A program made the translations under genes and the position numbers. A stretch of 64,000 nt of DNA from Roseihalotalea indica. GTDB lineage: Bacteria > Bacteroidota > Bacteroidia > Cytophagales > Cyclobacteriaceae. Positions within the stretch are counted from its first letter, which is position 1, and every line of letters begins with the position of its first letter. The notes beneath the pieces are model-generated. The model ran no database searches, had not been told where the DNA came from, and worked only from the letters and a program-made list of their open reading frames with translations. Below are positions 44,365-54,273 of the stretch, piece by piece. Location of the stretch: positions 186,001-250,000 of the forward strand of contig NZ_JAINFL010000004.1 of assembly GCF_022458895.1 (NCBI RefSeq), read 5' to 3'.

Positions 44365-45237
44365 TTACGCTGCCCTCACTTGCTCTTGGGGTGGCTTGAA
44401 AGAAAAATATCTATCTTGTGGCCTGTCGTCATCAATACTGCTATGCCTTCTTTGATTGTTATATTCTTCAAAAAAGTCATTGAGCATTTGATAAAGATGA
44501 ACCCCATCTGTTGGCGGATTCAAATATACCTTTTCGTACTTAACGGTTCTCCATAGTCTTTCTATAAATGCATTGTCTGTGGCTCTGCCCTTGCCATCCA
44601 TAGACAGCCGGCTAGTTTTCAGTACCTGATTTGTAAACACCTCACTGGTGAATTGACTACCCTGATCGGTATTAATTATTTCTGGTACACCATGTAATTC
44701 AACTGCTTCCTGAAAAACCTGTGTGCACCATTCTGCCTCCATGCTATTGGAAACAGACCAATGCACTACATAACGATTGTAAAGGTCTATAATAGCCACT
44801 AGGTACATAAAACCATCCTTCATAGGAATATAGGTGATGTCAGTAGCCCACACCTGATTGGGATGGTCTATTATAAGCTCCCTGAGCAGATAAGGGTATA
44901 CCGGATCTTCTTTCCTCCTCTTTGAAGTGTGGGGACCGGGCAAGAGTGAACGCAGCCCCATTTTTTTGTAATACAGCCGTTCTATACGGTTCAGGCTGAC
45001 TTTGTAACCGAGATCTTTGGTCAGCCAGCTATGCATTCGGCCTGCCCCTTTGTAAGGGTGCTCCAGATAGTGTTCATCCATCAGCCGCATCAGCTCCAGG
45101 TTCAGTTTCGATTCGCCACATGGCTTGTAGTAAAGCCCGGAACGGCCAATGGACAGTAATATACATTGCTGTACGATACTCAATTTTGCATGACCCTTGT
45201 CTATCATGGCTTTACGCTCTTTTACCGTCTTTTTCAC
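44365..45237 (-). CDS. IS3-family transposase OrfB (DDE integrase core)
   Basis: 290 residues from a GTG. The catalytic DDE triad is visible: Asp in VWATDITYIPM, Asp in IINTDQGSQFTS, Glu in ATDNAFIERLWRTVKYE. The HTH_21 region (about 18-75, LSIVQQCILLSIGRSGLYYK) precedes it. It is probably made mostly as an OrfAB fusion through a -1 shift. All key residues are present. Confidence 0.94.
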   Translation of the reverse strand: MKKTVKERKAMIDKGHAKLSIVQQCILLSIGRSGLYYKPCGESKLNLELMRLMDEHYLEHPYKGAGRMHSWLTKDLGYKVSLNRIERLYYKKMGLRSLLPGPHTSKRRKEDPVYPYLLRELIIDHPNQVWATDITYIPMKDGFMYLVAIIDLYNRYVVHWSVSNSMEAEWCTQVFQEAVELHGVPEIINTDQGSQFTSEVFTNQVLKTSRLSMDGKGRATDNAFIERLWRTVKYEKVYLNPPTDGVHLYQMLNDFFEEYNNQRRHSSIDDDRPQDRYFSFKPPQEQVRAA

Positions 45238-45512
45238 GACAAGGCTTTCTTTAAAAAATCAAGTTCCACTTTTTGCTGGCCTATGATTTTAAGGAGCTTT
45301 TCCTCTTTTTCTTCCGCTTCGGTTTTGGCACTCTTCCTTTCCCCAGAAGAGAATACGTCCTCTGCACCTTTTAAGAACTCCCGCTTCCAGTTACCGATCT
45401 GCTGGGGATGAACCTCGTACTTCTGCGCAAGTTCTGCCAGACTCGCCCTTTCTTTTAAAGCCTCTAAAACCACTTTTGTCTTAAAGGCTGCTGTAAATTT
45501 TCTTCGTGTCAT
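45234..45512 (-). CDS. IS3-family transposase OrfA (helix-turn-helix)
   Basis: 92 residues. The N-terminal helix-turn-helix (about 1-60: RKFTAAFKTKVVLEALKERA, then LAQKYEVHPQQIGNWKREFL) binds the IS ends. The C-terminal part (about 60-88, KTEAEEKEEKLLKIIGQQKV) is a leucine-zipper-like coiled coil for dimerisation. The stop overlaps the orfB start by 4 nt (GTGA). Confidence 0.92.
   Translation of the reverse strand: MTRRKFTAAFKTKVVLEALKERASLAELAQKYEVHPQQIGNWKREFLKGAEDVFSSGERKSAKTEAEEKEEKLLKIIGQQKVELDFLKKALS
45249..45255 (-). other. Programmed -1 frameshift site of the IS
   Basis: On the minus strand the heptamer T TTA AAG (X XXY YYZ) lies in orfA phase about 13 nt before its stop. Slipping back one base gives TTT AAA and enters the orfB frame, making the OrfAB transposase. 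The site class is well known for IS3 elements; use here is inferred from phase. Confidence 0.65.
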
Positions 45513-45701
45513 TGCAGTAAATTTAATTGTTAATTTTCAAACTTAATTTACTGTCCGAATTTTTGGGGAGAGATCACTTATTCATTTCGTTAAAGAACTT
45601 TCAACTTATCTCAAACGGAGCTAGAGATCAATTTTATTAGAATGGATGACAAACCACTGCTAAAAATTGAATTATAGCACAACGTAAGAAGAGTACTAGA
45701 T

Positions 45702-46973
45702 TTGCTCAATATTGTCAGGCAGTCTCCTATATATTTGCTACCTAATGAATATAGTATTGTGCTTTCTGATAGTCGGCTAAACCACAAGTACGAATCGCAA
45801 ATTGAACATCAGTGGATTTTAAAGATCTTGCTGTTGATCATATTGGCTGTTTTTTCAATAACCGAAGCATCCGCTCAAGTATTGATGGTTGATAAGGCGT
45901 ACGAACTACTGAAAGAAGGACAGCTTGAAAGGAGTCGCGAAGCAATTGAAGCCGCTGTTCAACATCCAAGTACTAATATTGATGCAAGAACCTGGTATCT
46001 CAGAAGCTTTATTTATAAAGAAAGTATCACCGAACTTACTGCTGAGCACGCTTTTCAGAATATCAGCTTAGAATCTGCAATCAAGTGTCTCGAGCTCGAT
46101 AAAGAGAGCCGTTTTTCTGAAGATTGCCGAGCCATCATCAATTACATTTTTACTGGTTTCCAGAATGAAGCTATTGCGTCTCTCAATAATCAGGATTACA
46201 AGAATGTACTATTTGCTTTAAAACCAATAGTTGCCCAAGGTGATCAGTATAACTATCCTTTTCATGCTGACGCTCTATTTTATTACGGCTATGCCCTTTT
46301 ACAACTCGGTGAAGAAAATGACGCACAAAAATATCTTTTTCAATCCCTACAGTCAGGTTATCAAGATCCATTGATTTATGAAATTGAAGCAGCCCACCGT
46401 CTACATACTTCACAAACCGATAGTGCTAGGTGGTATCTAGACAAAGGCAGGCAGCTTTTTCCTGATGATGCAAACCTTCATATTGCTGAATTAAATTTTC
46501 TAATGCAATTGAAGGATTATTCTACAGCAGAAAAATCTATTCAATCATATCTTAAAAATTATCCAGATAACATCGAAGGCCTATTATTAGCTGGAACTGT
46601 TTACGAAAATCTATTTTCTTTAAACAGGGAAATGGAAGTTTACTTTCAAGAACAGGTTAATGTTTATCAGCAGATTTTATCTTTAAGGCCGAACCACTTA
46701 CAAGCAAACTACAATTTAGGAATTGCTTATTATAACCGGGCAGTTAAACTCATTAACAGCGCGGCTAATAATTATGATCTGGATATTACGGACTTTAATC
46801 ATCTTTTAGAACAGTGTAGTTCTTTATTTCTTAAAGCCTTACCGCACATTGAAAAAGTTAGCTCCTTAGACCAGGAGCACATTAATGCTTTAAAAGCGCT
46901 GGAAGGAATTTACTATAATATTAACGATTACGAACAGTATAATTTAGTCAAAGCAAAGTTAGAAAAACTTTAG
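45702..46973 (+). CDS. Exported TPR-repeat protein
   Basis: Up to 423 residues; the start is unclear. No ATG is in frame before the signal peptide (WILKILLLIILAVFSITEAS), so a TTG at 45702 or a GTG at 45759 must be used. After the signal come TPR-like helices across most of the protein (for example VDKAYELLKEGQLERSREAI, ALFYYGYALLQLGEENDAQK, QANYNLGIAYYNRAV). TPR proteins are scaffolds; this one is probably periplasmic. It lies 18 nt upstream of the YfiR-like gene and 125 nt past the IS element, whose insertion may have moved its promoter. Confidence 0.75.
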   Translation: MLNIVRQSPIYLLPNEYSIVLSDSRLNHKYESQIEHQWILKILLLIILAVFSITEASAQVLMVDKAYELLKEGQLERSREAIEAAVQHPSTNIDARTWYLRSFIYKESITELTAEHAFQNISLESAIKCLELDKESRFSEDCRAIINYIFTGFQNEAIASLNNQDYKNVLFALKPIVAQGDQYNYPFHADALFYYGYALLQLGEENDAQKYLFQSLQSGYQDPLIYEIEAAHRLHTSQTDSARWYLDKGRQLFPDDANLHIAELNFLMQLKDYSTAEKSIQSYLKNYPDNIEGLLLAGTVYENLFSLNREMEVYFQEQVNVYQQILSLRPNHLQANYNLGIAYYNRAVKLINSAANNYDLDITDFNHLLEQCSSLFLKALPHIEKVSSLDQEHINALKALEGIYYNINDYEQYNLVKAKLEKL

Positions 46974-46991
46974 CCTCAGGTATTTAATCGT

Positions 46992-47516
46992 ATGAAACGA
47001 TCGCTAAACATTTTTTTCATGCTTGTATTTGGATTCTGTGCCCATGCTCAGTCGCTGGATGACTATAAGCAAACGCAAGACCAGATTCATACGATCTACT
47101 TGTACAATTTCTCCCGATATTTTGTCTGGCCCTCTACCCCCCAAGAAGAATTCGTCATTGGAGTTATGGGGCAGCATAGTATCGCAGAAGAAATTAAAAA
47201 AATGGCTGAGGTGAAAACAGTTGCAGGCAAGCCAATTATTGTAAAAACATATAACAGCCCTCAGGATGTTGATCCTAGTTGCCGGATTATCTTTATTCCG
47301 CATGAGAATAGTTTCTGGCTTAGTGAAGTACTCGCCGTGACCAGAGACAAGCCTGTGCTAGTCGTAAGCAGCAAGCCAGGTTTAGGAAAATTTGGGAGTC
47401 TCCTAAATTTTATAGCATATCAGGGCAAGATTACTTTTGAGATCAATGAGGATGCCATCCAAAACCGTCAGCTAAAGTTTGCCCAACAAATAAAAGCTAT
47501 TGGCCGTTTATTGTAA
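46992..47516 (+). CDS. YfiR-like (DUF4154) periplasmic protein
   Basis: 174 residues with a signal peptide (MKRSLNIFFMLVFGFCAHAQ). The DUF4154 fold is clear: HTIYLYNFSRYFVWPSTPQE, then FVIGVMGQHSIAEEIKKMAE, CRIIFIPHENSFW, LVVSSKPGLGKFGSLLNFIA and FEINEDAIQNRQLKFAQQIK. YfiR of Pseudomonas is a periplasmic repressor of a membrane diguanylate cyclase; Bacteroidota homologues mostly sit near histidine kinases. Here a propeller kinase is encoded convergently 230 nt away, so a shared signalling role is possible. Co-transcribed with the TPR gene. Confidence 0.85.
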   Translation: MKRSLNIFFMLVFGFCAHAQSLDDYKQTQDQIHTIYLYNFSRYFVWPSTPQEEFVIGVMGQHSIAEEIKKMAEVKTVAGKPIIVKTYNSPQDVDPSCRIIFIPHENSFWLSEVLAVTRDKPVLVVSSKPGLGKFGSLLNFIAYQGKITFEINEDAIQNRQLKFAQQIKAIGRLL

Positions 47517-47744
47517 TTATAAAATTGACATCTGATAAACTTATCGATCCTGCTTTCACAGACATTCATAACCGGATATAATAAAAAGTAAGTAGTGTGC
47601 GGGTTTAAAATCAAAGTTGCAATTTTTTCTTACTCAATTCAACCAACCACTTTTCCTTTATTATATAGATGCTACCAATATTTACTATTAGCTTTGTAAT
47701 AAGTACTGGCTCATCAATGCCTCATCAGTGCAAAAACTAACTTA

Positions 47745-50700
47745 CTATTTGGCCTCATTTTGCACCATTATACCATTTGTTTTAATTGTTGATATATCTA
47801 AAGCCTGATGAGGCATTTTAAGTTTAAATTGAGTATATCCTAGTTCTTCCGAATAAGCTACTTCCCCACCGAGTCTCTCAGCCGATAACTTAGCAATATA
47901 TAATCCAAGTCCGGTGCCGCTTTTGGTTTCATGTCCTCGAAAAAACATAGTGAATATTTTCTCCCGTATACTGGATAGAATACCTTCTCCATTATCCTCA
48001 ATTACTATCTCCAAACTCTGCTCATTTTCGTCTACTACTACCCTAACCCACGACTGTGGGGTTAACAGGCTGTATTGAAATGCATTAAATAAAAAACCCT
48101 GTAGAACATTATTGAGCATTTCAACATCTGTCTCAATACTAATTGTTGGATCACATTTAATACTAAAATCTGGTTCAAATGAGCCATGGGATCGCTTTAT
48201 TTGCATACCTTGATATAACTCTTGAATAAATTTATGCAAGTGAACACATGTGAATTGAAGTTCATGATGCCGCACATGATGTATCTGTAAGACCTTTTGT
48301 AGCGTTGTCCGTGCTGTAAGACAGTTATCCAACAGTTTAACCAAATATTGATTAACCGGAGCAGATTTGTCAACCTCCATTGTGGCTACTTGACATAGCC
48401 CTTCAATGCGGGCTATGGGGCCAATAATGTCATGATAGGCCCGGTAAACGAATAAGTCCAATTCATTATTAGTTAAAACTAGGGCCTTGTTGGTCGAGGC
48501 AAGTTCTTCAGTCCTCTGCTGTACACGTTCCTCTAGCATCTCGTTCACATATTGTAAATCGTTATTTTTTTGCTGAATGATTGATTGTGCCTCCTCAAGT
48601 TTCTGGTTTTGGAGCTGTATATCATGATGTTGCTGCTCAATATATTTGTTCTTAGCGGTAAGCTCACGAGTACGTTCAGTAACCAGTTTTTCTAAGATGC
48701 GGTTTCTTTTTTGTACTAACGTCACACGATAGTAATATATTCCTACTGCTAATCCCAAGAGTGCCGTTATTACGATAATGCGAAAAAGTGTAGTCTGATA
48801 CCATGCGGGATGCACCTTTATTATCAACAAGTTATCTTCTTCTATCATGGTACCTTGAGGCGACCTAGCACGGACCTGGAACTGGTACGTTCCAGGAGAG
48901 AGATTCGTGTACGAAGCAAGAGTACGATAACCCACTGGTTTCCAAAGATTCTCTAACCCAACTAATCGATATTCGTACTGGTGGTTCTTAGCAAACATGA
49001 ACTCCTGCAAAGCATAAGAAATCTCAATGGCATTATCATCGTAAGTAAGATCAACCTGCTTTCCAACAGCATCATATGGCTTAAAATTAACAGAATGCTT
49101 TTGAGAAGAAAAACTCGTAGCCACTAGAGGAGTCTTTTTAAAACTATTATTAATTGAACTAGGCTCTACGCGAACAACTCCGGTAAGCGAACCAAAATAT
49201 AAATTTTTCTGACCGACCGCTGCACTATAGTGAACCAGTTCACGACCATTCAAAAACTCTTCACTCGAATAGTTCTGTATTTTACCGCTTTTCCAGTTAT
49301 AGGAAGAAATACCAAGTACCGATCCAACCCATACTTTTTGACCATTGCCAGAGCTAAGTGTAGTTATTCGGTTGCTTATTAATCCATCAGACTCTTTGAT
49401 TTGCTGGAATGTCCCTGCCCGAGTATTTAGCCGACAAATACCTTGGTCAAAAGTTCCAATCCATAAAAGCCCCTGAGCATCCAACGCTAATCCGGTTATC
49501 TGATTACTGGGTAAAGTACTATTATTTTGGTCTTGCTGTTTCGAGTACCTTACGATTTGCCCGGTAGGCCTATGCCATTGAATAATTCCTTTACTGAGGG
49601 TGCCAATCCACAGATAGTGTTCATTCTCGACAAATACTTTCGGCGTAAAAGAAGACCCGATAGATGGCCATTGAACAGCGGCAGACTTAATTTGATCATT
49701 TTTCGTGTCCCAAAAATATAACCCTTGCTCTAAAACACCTATCCATAGTATACCACTTTTGTCCAGGTAAATAGACTCAATAGCATTTGATATATTAGTA
49801 TTGCTACTCGTTGGAATTTTGTAAGATTTCCATTGCTGGTTGAGAGAATCCCACCGGGCAAGGGTGCCCTCCGAAGTGCCAACCCAAACCCCTTTTTTAT
49901 AATCCTGCCCAATTGTTGTAATAATTGTGCCAGTAAAAGGACTATCTTGATTCGGTAAACTGATGCTATGTTGAAATAGCTGCTGTTCATACTCATCCCA
50001 ATGGTATAATGATGCATCAGCGGTAGCTACCCAGATGTCATCTGTTCCTGATGTGCTAATTGCTGTAATGGGTTGGTCAACGAAATAATCGGAATAGTTA
50101 CCAAGTAGTGAAAAAGATATGTTTTCGGCTCGCGCTAAATTTACACCACCTTCAGTCAACACCCACAGAGTTCCAAACTCATCTATGTGAATTTGAGACA
50201 CATTATCATCAAATATTGAATAAGGATCATCTGATGATTTTGAAAAGGAATATAATCGTTTGTAATGAGAATCATAGCAATAGATGCCATGCTCCTGAGT
50301 TCCAATCCAAAGGTATCCACGTTCGTAAAACATGCTTTGAATGTAATAGCTGGATAGTTCAGGAAAGGGTTTATAGAATGTTTCAGTACGACGGTCATAC
50401 TGGACTAGTCCATTACCATACGTACCAATCCATAAAGTCCCCTCTTCTCCCTCAGCCAAACAAAATAAATCATTCGAAGGAATTGAATTTTCAGCATAGG
50501 TGACCAAATATTGTTTAACCGTGTGATAGTGAGGGTCAATTCTTATCAAGCCTGAACCGAAGGTAGCTCCCCATAATATGCCATGTTTATCCTCATGCAG
50601 ATCCATGACTACAGCAGTAGATAATATCTGGGATGAGTCCGCTTTATCCTGAAACGGGATAAATTTATTCTGCAATGAATCATAATAAAAGACTCCTCCA

Positions 50701-51173
50701 CCAAATGTGCCTGCCCAAATGGTTTTATCATTACCTTCATGCAGACTCAGTACCGAACTTATTTGGCGTTTCGGGGATTGAGTGGAGGACAATCTGTACT
50801 CATCAAACCTCTTTTCCTGGGGGCTGAACCGCAATATTCCATTGTTGTTAGTACCCAGCCAGATATCACCCGTTGAGGCTTCCATCATATTTTGCACATC
50901 CACTTTTACCATGGATACTCCATTATTTAAAGTATCTTCAACCGCTACCACCTGAATGCCATTATAATATACTAACCCCTTTTTTGTTCCAAACCAGGTT
51001 GTACCGTTACTGTCGCGCAATAGACAGGTAACCTTTCGTTTGTATAGACTATCTTGTACGACGGCATCGAGATGATCAAAACGAACATTTTTTTTCCAGG
51101 GCAATAAATCCTGACCAACAGCCTTTACTGCAACTATCAATAGTAAACCTAATATGATAGCTCTAGCGCTCAT
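47745..51173 (-). CDS. Two-component propeller sensor histidine kinase
   Basis: 1142 residues. Signal peptide at about 1-20, then many ligand-sensor propeller repeats (about 25-690; repeated forms such as LWIGTYGNGLVQYD and IWVGTNNNGI). The Y_Y_Y domain (about 700-790), a membrane span (about 795-818, LFRIIVITALLGLAVGIYYY) and a coiled coil (about 820-905) follow. The kinase core has H914 in YRAYHDIIGPIARIEGL and an ATPase with DNGEGI and GTGLGLYIAKLSAERLGG. There is no receiver or AraC domain, so this is not a hybrid kinase. It overlaps the OmpA gene by 11 nt and is the last of the five-gene surface operon. The cognate regulator is not obvious. Confidence 0.92.
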   Translation of the reverse strand: MSARAIILGLLLIVAVKAVGQDLLPWKKNVRFDHLDAVVQDSLYKRKVTCLLRDSNGTTWFGTKKGLVYYNGIQVVAVEDTLNNGVSMVKVDVQNMMEASTGDIWLGTNNNGILRFSPQEKRFDEYRLSSTQSPKRQISSVLSLHEGNDKTIWAGTFGGGVFYYDSLQNKFIPFQDKADSSQILSTAVVMDLHEDKHGILWGATFGSGLIRIDPHYHTVKQYLVTYAENSIPSNDLFCLAEGEEGTLWIGTYGNGLVQYDRRTETFYKPFPELSSYYIQSMFYERGYLWIGTQEHGIYCYDSHYKRLYSFSKSSDDPYSIFDDNVSQIHIDEFGTLWVLTEGGVNLARAENISFSLLGNYSDYFVDQPITAISTSGTDDIWVATADASLYHWDEYEQQLFQHSISLPNQDSPFTGTIITTIGQDYKKGVWVGTSEGTLARWDSLNQQWKSYKIPTSSNTNISNAIESIYLDKSGILWIGVLEQGLYFWDTKNDQIKSAAVQWPSIGSSFTPKVFVENEHYLWIGTLSKGIIQWHRPTGQIVRYSKQQDQNNSTLPSNQITGLALDAQGLLWIGTFDQGICRLNTRAGTFQQIKESDGLISNRITTLSSGNGQKVWVGSVLGISSYNWKSGKIQNYSSEEFLNGRELVHYSAAVGQKNLYFGSLTGVVRVEPSSINNSFKKTPLVATSFSSQKHSVNFKPYDAVGKQVDLTYDDNAIEISYALQEFMFAKNHQYEYRLVGLENLWKPVGYRTLASYTNLSPGTYQFQVRARSPQGTMIEEDNLLIIKVHPAWYQTTLFRIIVITALLGLAVGIYYYRVTLVQKRNRILEKLVTERTRELTAKNKYIEQQHHDIQLQNQKLEEAQSIIQQKNNDLQYVNEMLEERVQQRTEELASTNKALVLTNNELDLFVYRAYHDIIGPIARIEGLCQVATMEVDKSAPVNQYLVKLLDNCLTARTTLQKVLQIHHVRHHELQFTCVHLHKFIQELYQGMQIKRSHGSFEPDFSIKCDPTISIETDVEMLNNVLQGFLFNAFQYSLLTPQSWVRVVVDENEQSLEIVIEDNGEGILSSIREKIFTMFFRGHETKSGTGLGLYIAKLSAERLGGEVAYSEELGYTQFKLKMPHQALDISTIKTNGIMVQNEAK

Positions 51174-54100
51174 AGTTTATCAAGTTAGTTGTAATTTTAA
51201 TAACACTGTAGGGTGAGGGCTTTTCGCCTAATCCAGGATTGTCTTCTAAAATTTGCTTCACAGTTTTTTTGTAACGCCTAGCAACCACATCCAAGTCAGT
51301 ATTTGAAGAAATTAAATAAATCTCACGAGTTGGATTGAAAGTTGTATTTGTGCCGGTAATTTTGAATTCAACTCTCCTACTATACGCTAAGTCATTTGAT
51401 TGATTGGTTTCTTCTTTCCCTTTTGGTACAAGTTTCAACTTATTACTATCAACTCCTTTGCTAACCAATGAAGAAAAAACTGATTCACTACGCTTTTTAC
51501 TAAGTTGGTAATTAAAAGAACGGCTACCGGTTGAGTCAGCATAGGCATGGATCTGAATGGTAACATCCGGATGAGATTGATGAAAGTTTACGATACGGCT
51601 CAGGACAGGTACTGCTTCACCTGTAAGTTGGTAGGAATTAGTTTCAAAATATATGTGATCAAACGATTCGGTAAACAGTGAGTCCTGATCAACTATAATT
51701 TCTATTTCTTCAAGATAAAGGGACAACATTTCGCTCATACTAGTTTCGGCTTCCCCAAGAAATATCTGGCTTGACTGAAGATAATTAACTTTGCTAAAGC
51801 TAAAAACACCTTCAGAATCTGTCTGTGTCCGTAACCTATTATATTTTGTACCAAGAGATACAGGAACAGAAACACCCTTGCTCTGAGTCTGTTTGATTCT
51901 CCCTCGGATGGTTACTACATCGGGGTTGGCTTGTAATAACGCATGTAAGTTAATTTGTTGGCGATAGGATTGATTTTGAATAGATGGATCAGAGACAATT
52001 CTTTTTGCGAATTGGCGATTTGTACCCCCTCTTTGGAGTTTGTATTTAGTTTCCTGTGGTAGTTCCTCCCAGACATAGGCTTCCATTTTGTTATCACCAG
52101 CGTTTCTTTTACGCATCTCTTCTGCTCGATAAACAACCAAACGAGCTAATGATCGCTGCTCTTCTGATGATAGGACCTCTAATTGGAAAGCATCTTCATT
52201 TAACTGCACATTATTACTAGCCTTACCATTCACTATTAATGCCTGGGCTAGTCTATCAATTTGTTCTTGCTTATCAATCGGCAGTTGTTCATAGCGGTAA
52301 CGCACTTGCTCTAAAGTCTCATCAGAGGAAAGCGCAACGCTACTAAAATGTCTGTAAGATAATTCCCGGCTAAGTTGTTCTTTCTCTTCGGGTGATAGCG
52401 TTTGCCACTCAAACACTTCTTCTAAGGCAATAAATTCATCCGCAAATTCCCTAAAACTCCTTACTCCTTGGGCTGTGGTCTGCTCTACCCACGTAAACTG
52501 CTCAGCAGATAATTCTTCATATTGGTAGTCACCTTGCAAAACAGAAGCGTCTTCTTGTTGTAAAAGAGACTGAATGACCATTGTCTGAACGATCTTTTCA
52601 ATCTTATCTTTTTCGTTAGGCTCTAAGGCAGAAAACCATTTTCTGGTTTCATCTTTCCAGGTGGGAATCTGAAAATTTAGATAAAACGCAATCTGATTTT
52701 CCACCATCTCTTGTATTTTTTCACCATGAACGGACAAAAATTGCTGGGATTCATCCATCGATAGTATATCTTCGATAGTACCCTCAGCTAACAAAGTATT
52801 AAAAATTCGTTTTCGAACCGCCCGTTGCATAGCATCTTGTTCTTCACTAGGCAGAGTACTAAAAAACTTCTGTGCTTCCCGTTGTTCTTCGTCTGACAAA
52901 CCCAAACGAGATGCCCAGAGGTCCCAGAAAGATTCAGAAGTTAATGATAGCAGCACCTTAGACTCGTTATCGTATTGGTACTTATAAATATCAAAGTTAC
53001 CAAGCGTACTATCACGATTTGATGTAACATATCCATAATTCTTCCCTACCCAAATGTATGTATCATCTTTAGATGAATTAAGTGGTTTGCCAAGGTTTAT
53101 CACCTGACTAGGTAAATCATAAGGTAAAATTGTCGTTGTAAATAAATCAAAGCCCCCCCACCCCGGGTGCCCATTTGATGCAAAAAACAACGTCTCGGTT
53201 TCAGCATTCCAATGAGGGGATGTTTCATGATTAGATGTATTTATACTTGGGCCCAAATTAATAGGATGCTGCCATTCGTCCTGATGTCGCACACTCATCC
53301 ACAAATCACTTTTCCCTAGTCCTCCCGGTCGATCTGATGAGAAAAACAATGTATCACCTGAGGCAGATAACGCCGGATGTTTACTAACATACCCTGGTAA
53401 ATTAACTGGTGCTGGTAGAGGGCGAGGCATCTTCCACTGATTATTCACAAATAGACTATAGTATATATGGTAATCTCCCTGATGAGTAGTGCGGGTAAAG
53501 TAATATGTATTCCCATCTTCACTAAGAACCCCCGGTCCATCGTCTAAGGTTGAGTTTACATTTGTAAAATGATGTATTTGAGTTGTTTCCTTCCAATGAT
53601 TTGAATCAGCCAAGAATACATAGTTATCGCTAAATGCTTCTCCATGTTGAACATGGTATTGGTTTCCTTTACTCCCCATACGAGTGGAAGTAATAACTAT
53701 GTGACTTGAGTCACGATATGGCACCGCAGCAAAATCATGACTTTCAGTATTTACTGGTGATGGTAGTTTAACAATATTTGGGTTAATCTGAGGGGCAAAT
53801 GGGGGTTTCCTAATTTTTGCCAAACTGGCAAGTTCATCCTTCGCTCTTTCTAGCCAATATTCATTATTTTCTAACTGCTTGTTTGGTTGCTGCGCAAACT
53901 CCTTAAAGTGAGTTTCTGCTTGTTCATAGTTTCCTAGCGATTTTTGAACTAACCCCAAATTCATTGCCAGTAATGGATATTCAGGTTTATGAGTAGGATC
54001 TACGCTTTTGTAATGTTTGGATGCAAGCTCGTATTGAAACAAATACTGATAACAATCGGCCATATAATAATGAGCCTCACTCAAGGTGGAATCAATCAAT

Positions 54101-54273
54101 AATGCCTCTTCATAAAACCGTATAGCCTCATAATATTGTCCCTGATTGTAGTAATCAAATGCAGACCTTAATAATTCGCGGGTGGGATCTGGCTTTGCCA
54201 AGCTAACGGTTACCACACCAGAAATCCCGATAATAATTTGTATGAACAATATCAATATACTTACACCTCTCAT
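51163..54273 (-). CDS. TPR-PD40-OmpA protein with a C-terminal LysM domain
   Basis: 1036 residues with a signal peptide (to about 27). TPR helices lie at about 30-150, WD40-like PD40 propeller at about 165-440 (YFTRTTHQGDYHIYY, FFSSDRPGGLGKSDLWM), an unusual all-helical middle at about 455-745, a small beta domain (about 770-840), OmpA at about 865-975 (IYFETNSYQLTGEA, then IHAYADSTGSRSFNYQLSKK) and LysM at about 985-1030 (YLISSNTDLDVVARRYKKTV). OmpA and LysM both hold peptidoglycan. The layout resembles T9SS PorE-type anchors, with the middle and LysM added. It overlaps porP by 4 nt and the kinase by 11 nt. Confidence 0.88.
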   Translation of the reverse strand: MRGVSILILFIQIIIGISGVVTVSLAKPDPTRELLRSAFDYYNQGQYYEAIRFYEEALLIDSTLSEAHYYMADCYQYLFQYELASKHYKSVDPTHKPEYPLLAMNLGLVQKSLGNYEQAETHFKEFAQQPNKQLENNEYWLERAKDELASLAKIRKPPFAPQINPNIVKLPSPVNTESHDFAAVPYRDSSHIVITSTRMGSKGNQYHVQHGEAFSDNYVFLADSNHWKETTQIHHFTNVNSTLDDGPGVLSEDGNTYYFTRTTHQGDYHIYYSLFVNNQWKMPRPLPAPVNLPGYVSKHPALSASGDTLFFSSDRPGGLGKSDLWMSVRHQDEWQHPINLGPSINTSNHETSPHWNAETETLFFASNGHPGWGGFDLFTTTILPYDLPSQVINLGKPLNSSKDDTYIWVGKNYGYVTSNRDSTLGNFDIYKYQYDNESKVLLSLTSESFWDLWASRLGLSDEEQREAQKFFSTLPSEEQDAMQRAVRKRIFNTLLAEGTIEDILSMDESQQFLSVHGEKIQEMVENQIAFYLNFQIPTWKDETRKWFSALEPNEKDKIEKIVQTMVIQSLLQQEDASVLQGDYQYEELSAEQFTWVEQTTAQGVRSFREFADEFIALEEVFEWQTLSPEEKEQLSRELSYRHFSSVALSSDETLEQVRYRYEQLPIDKQEQIDRLAQALIVNGKASNNVQLNEDAFQLEVLSSEEQRSLARLVVYRAEEMRKRNAGDNKMEAYVWEELPQETKYKLQRGGTNRQFAKRIVSDPSIQNQSYRQQINLHALLQANPDVVTIRGRIKQTQSKGVSVPVSLGTKYNRLRTQTDSEGVFSFSKVNYLQSSQIFLGEAETSMSEMLSLYLEEIEIIVDQDSLFTESFDHIYFETNSYQLTGEAVPVLSRIVNFHQSHPDVTIQIHAYADSTGSRSFNYQLSKKRSESVFSSLVSKGVDSNKLKLVPKGKEETNQSNDLAYSRRVEFKITGTNTTFNPTREIYLISSNTDLDVVARRYKKTVKQILEDNPGLGEKPSPYSVIKITTNLINYER

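Larger units (their letters stand above)
44306..45576 (-). mobile_element. IS3-family insertion sequence, apparently intact
   Basis: 1271 bp bounded by imperfect 27-bp inverted repeats (44306-44332 and 45550-45576; 21 of 27 match, core ctc-cccc ... ttc-gacagt) with TG...CA tips. A 4-bp target duplication CTTA flanks it (44302-44305 and 45577-45580). It carries orfA and orfB on the minus strand in the -1 frame relation. Repeats, duplication and open frames are all intact, so it is probably recent and active. It went into the gap between the DUF4132 unit and the TPR gene and broke no gene. Confidence 0.92.

Noticed and set aside
44306..45576. Composite transposon with the DUF4132 cassette as cargo
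   Set aside because: Only one IS copy is seen; no second copy lies on the other side of the cassette within the window.
45702..46973. IS-disrupted start of the TPR gene
   Set aside because: The signal peptide and all following text are intact and the IS ends 125 nt earlier, so the gene is not truncated; only its promoter or start is uncertain.
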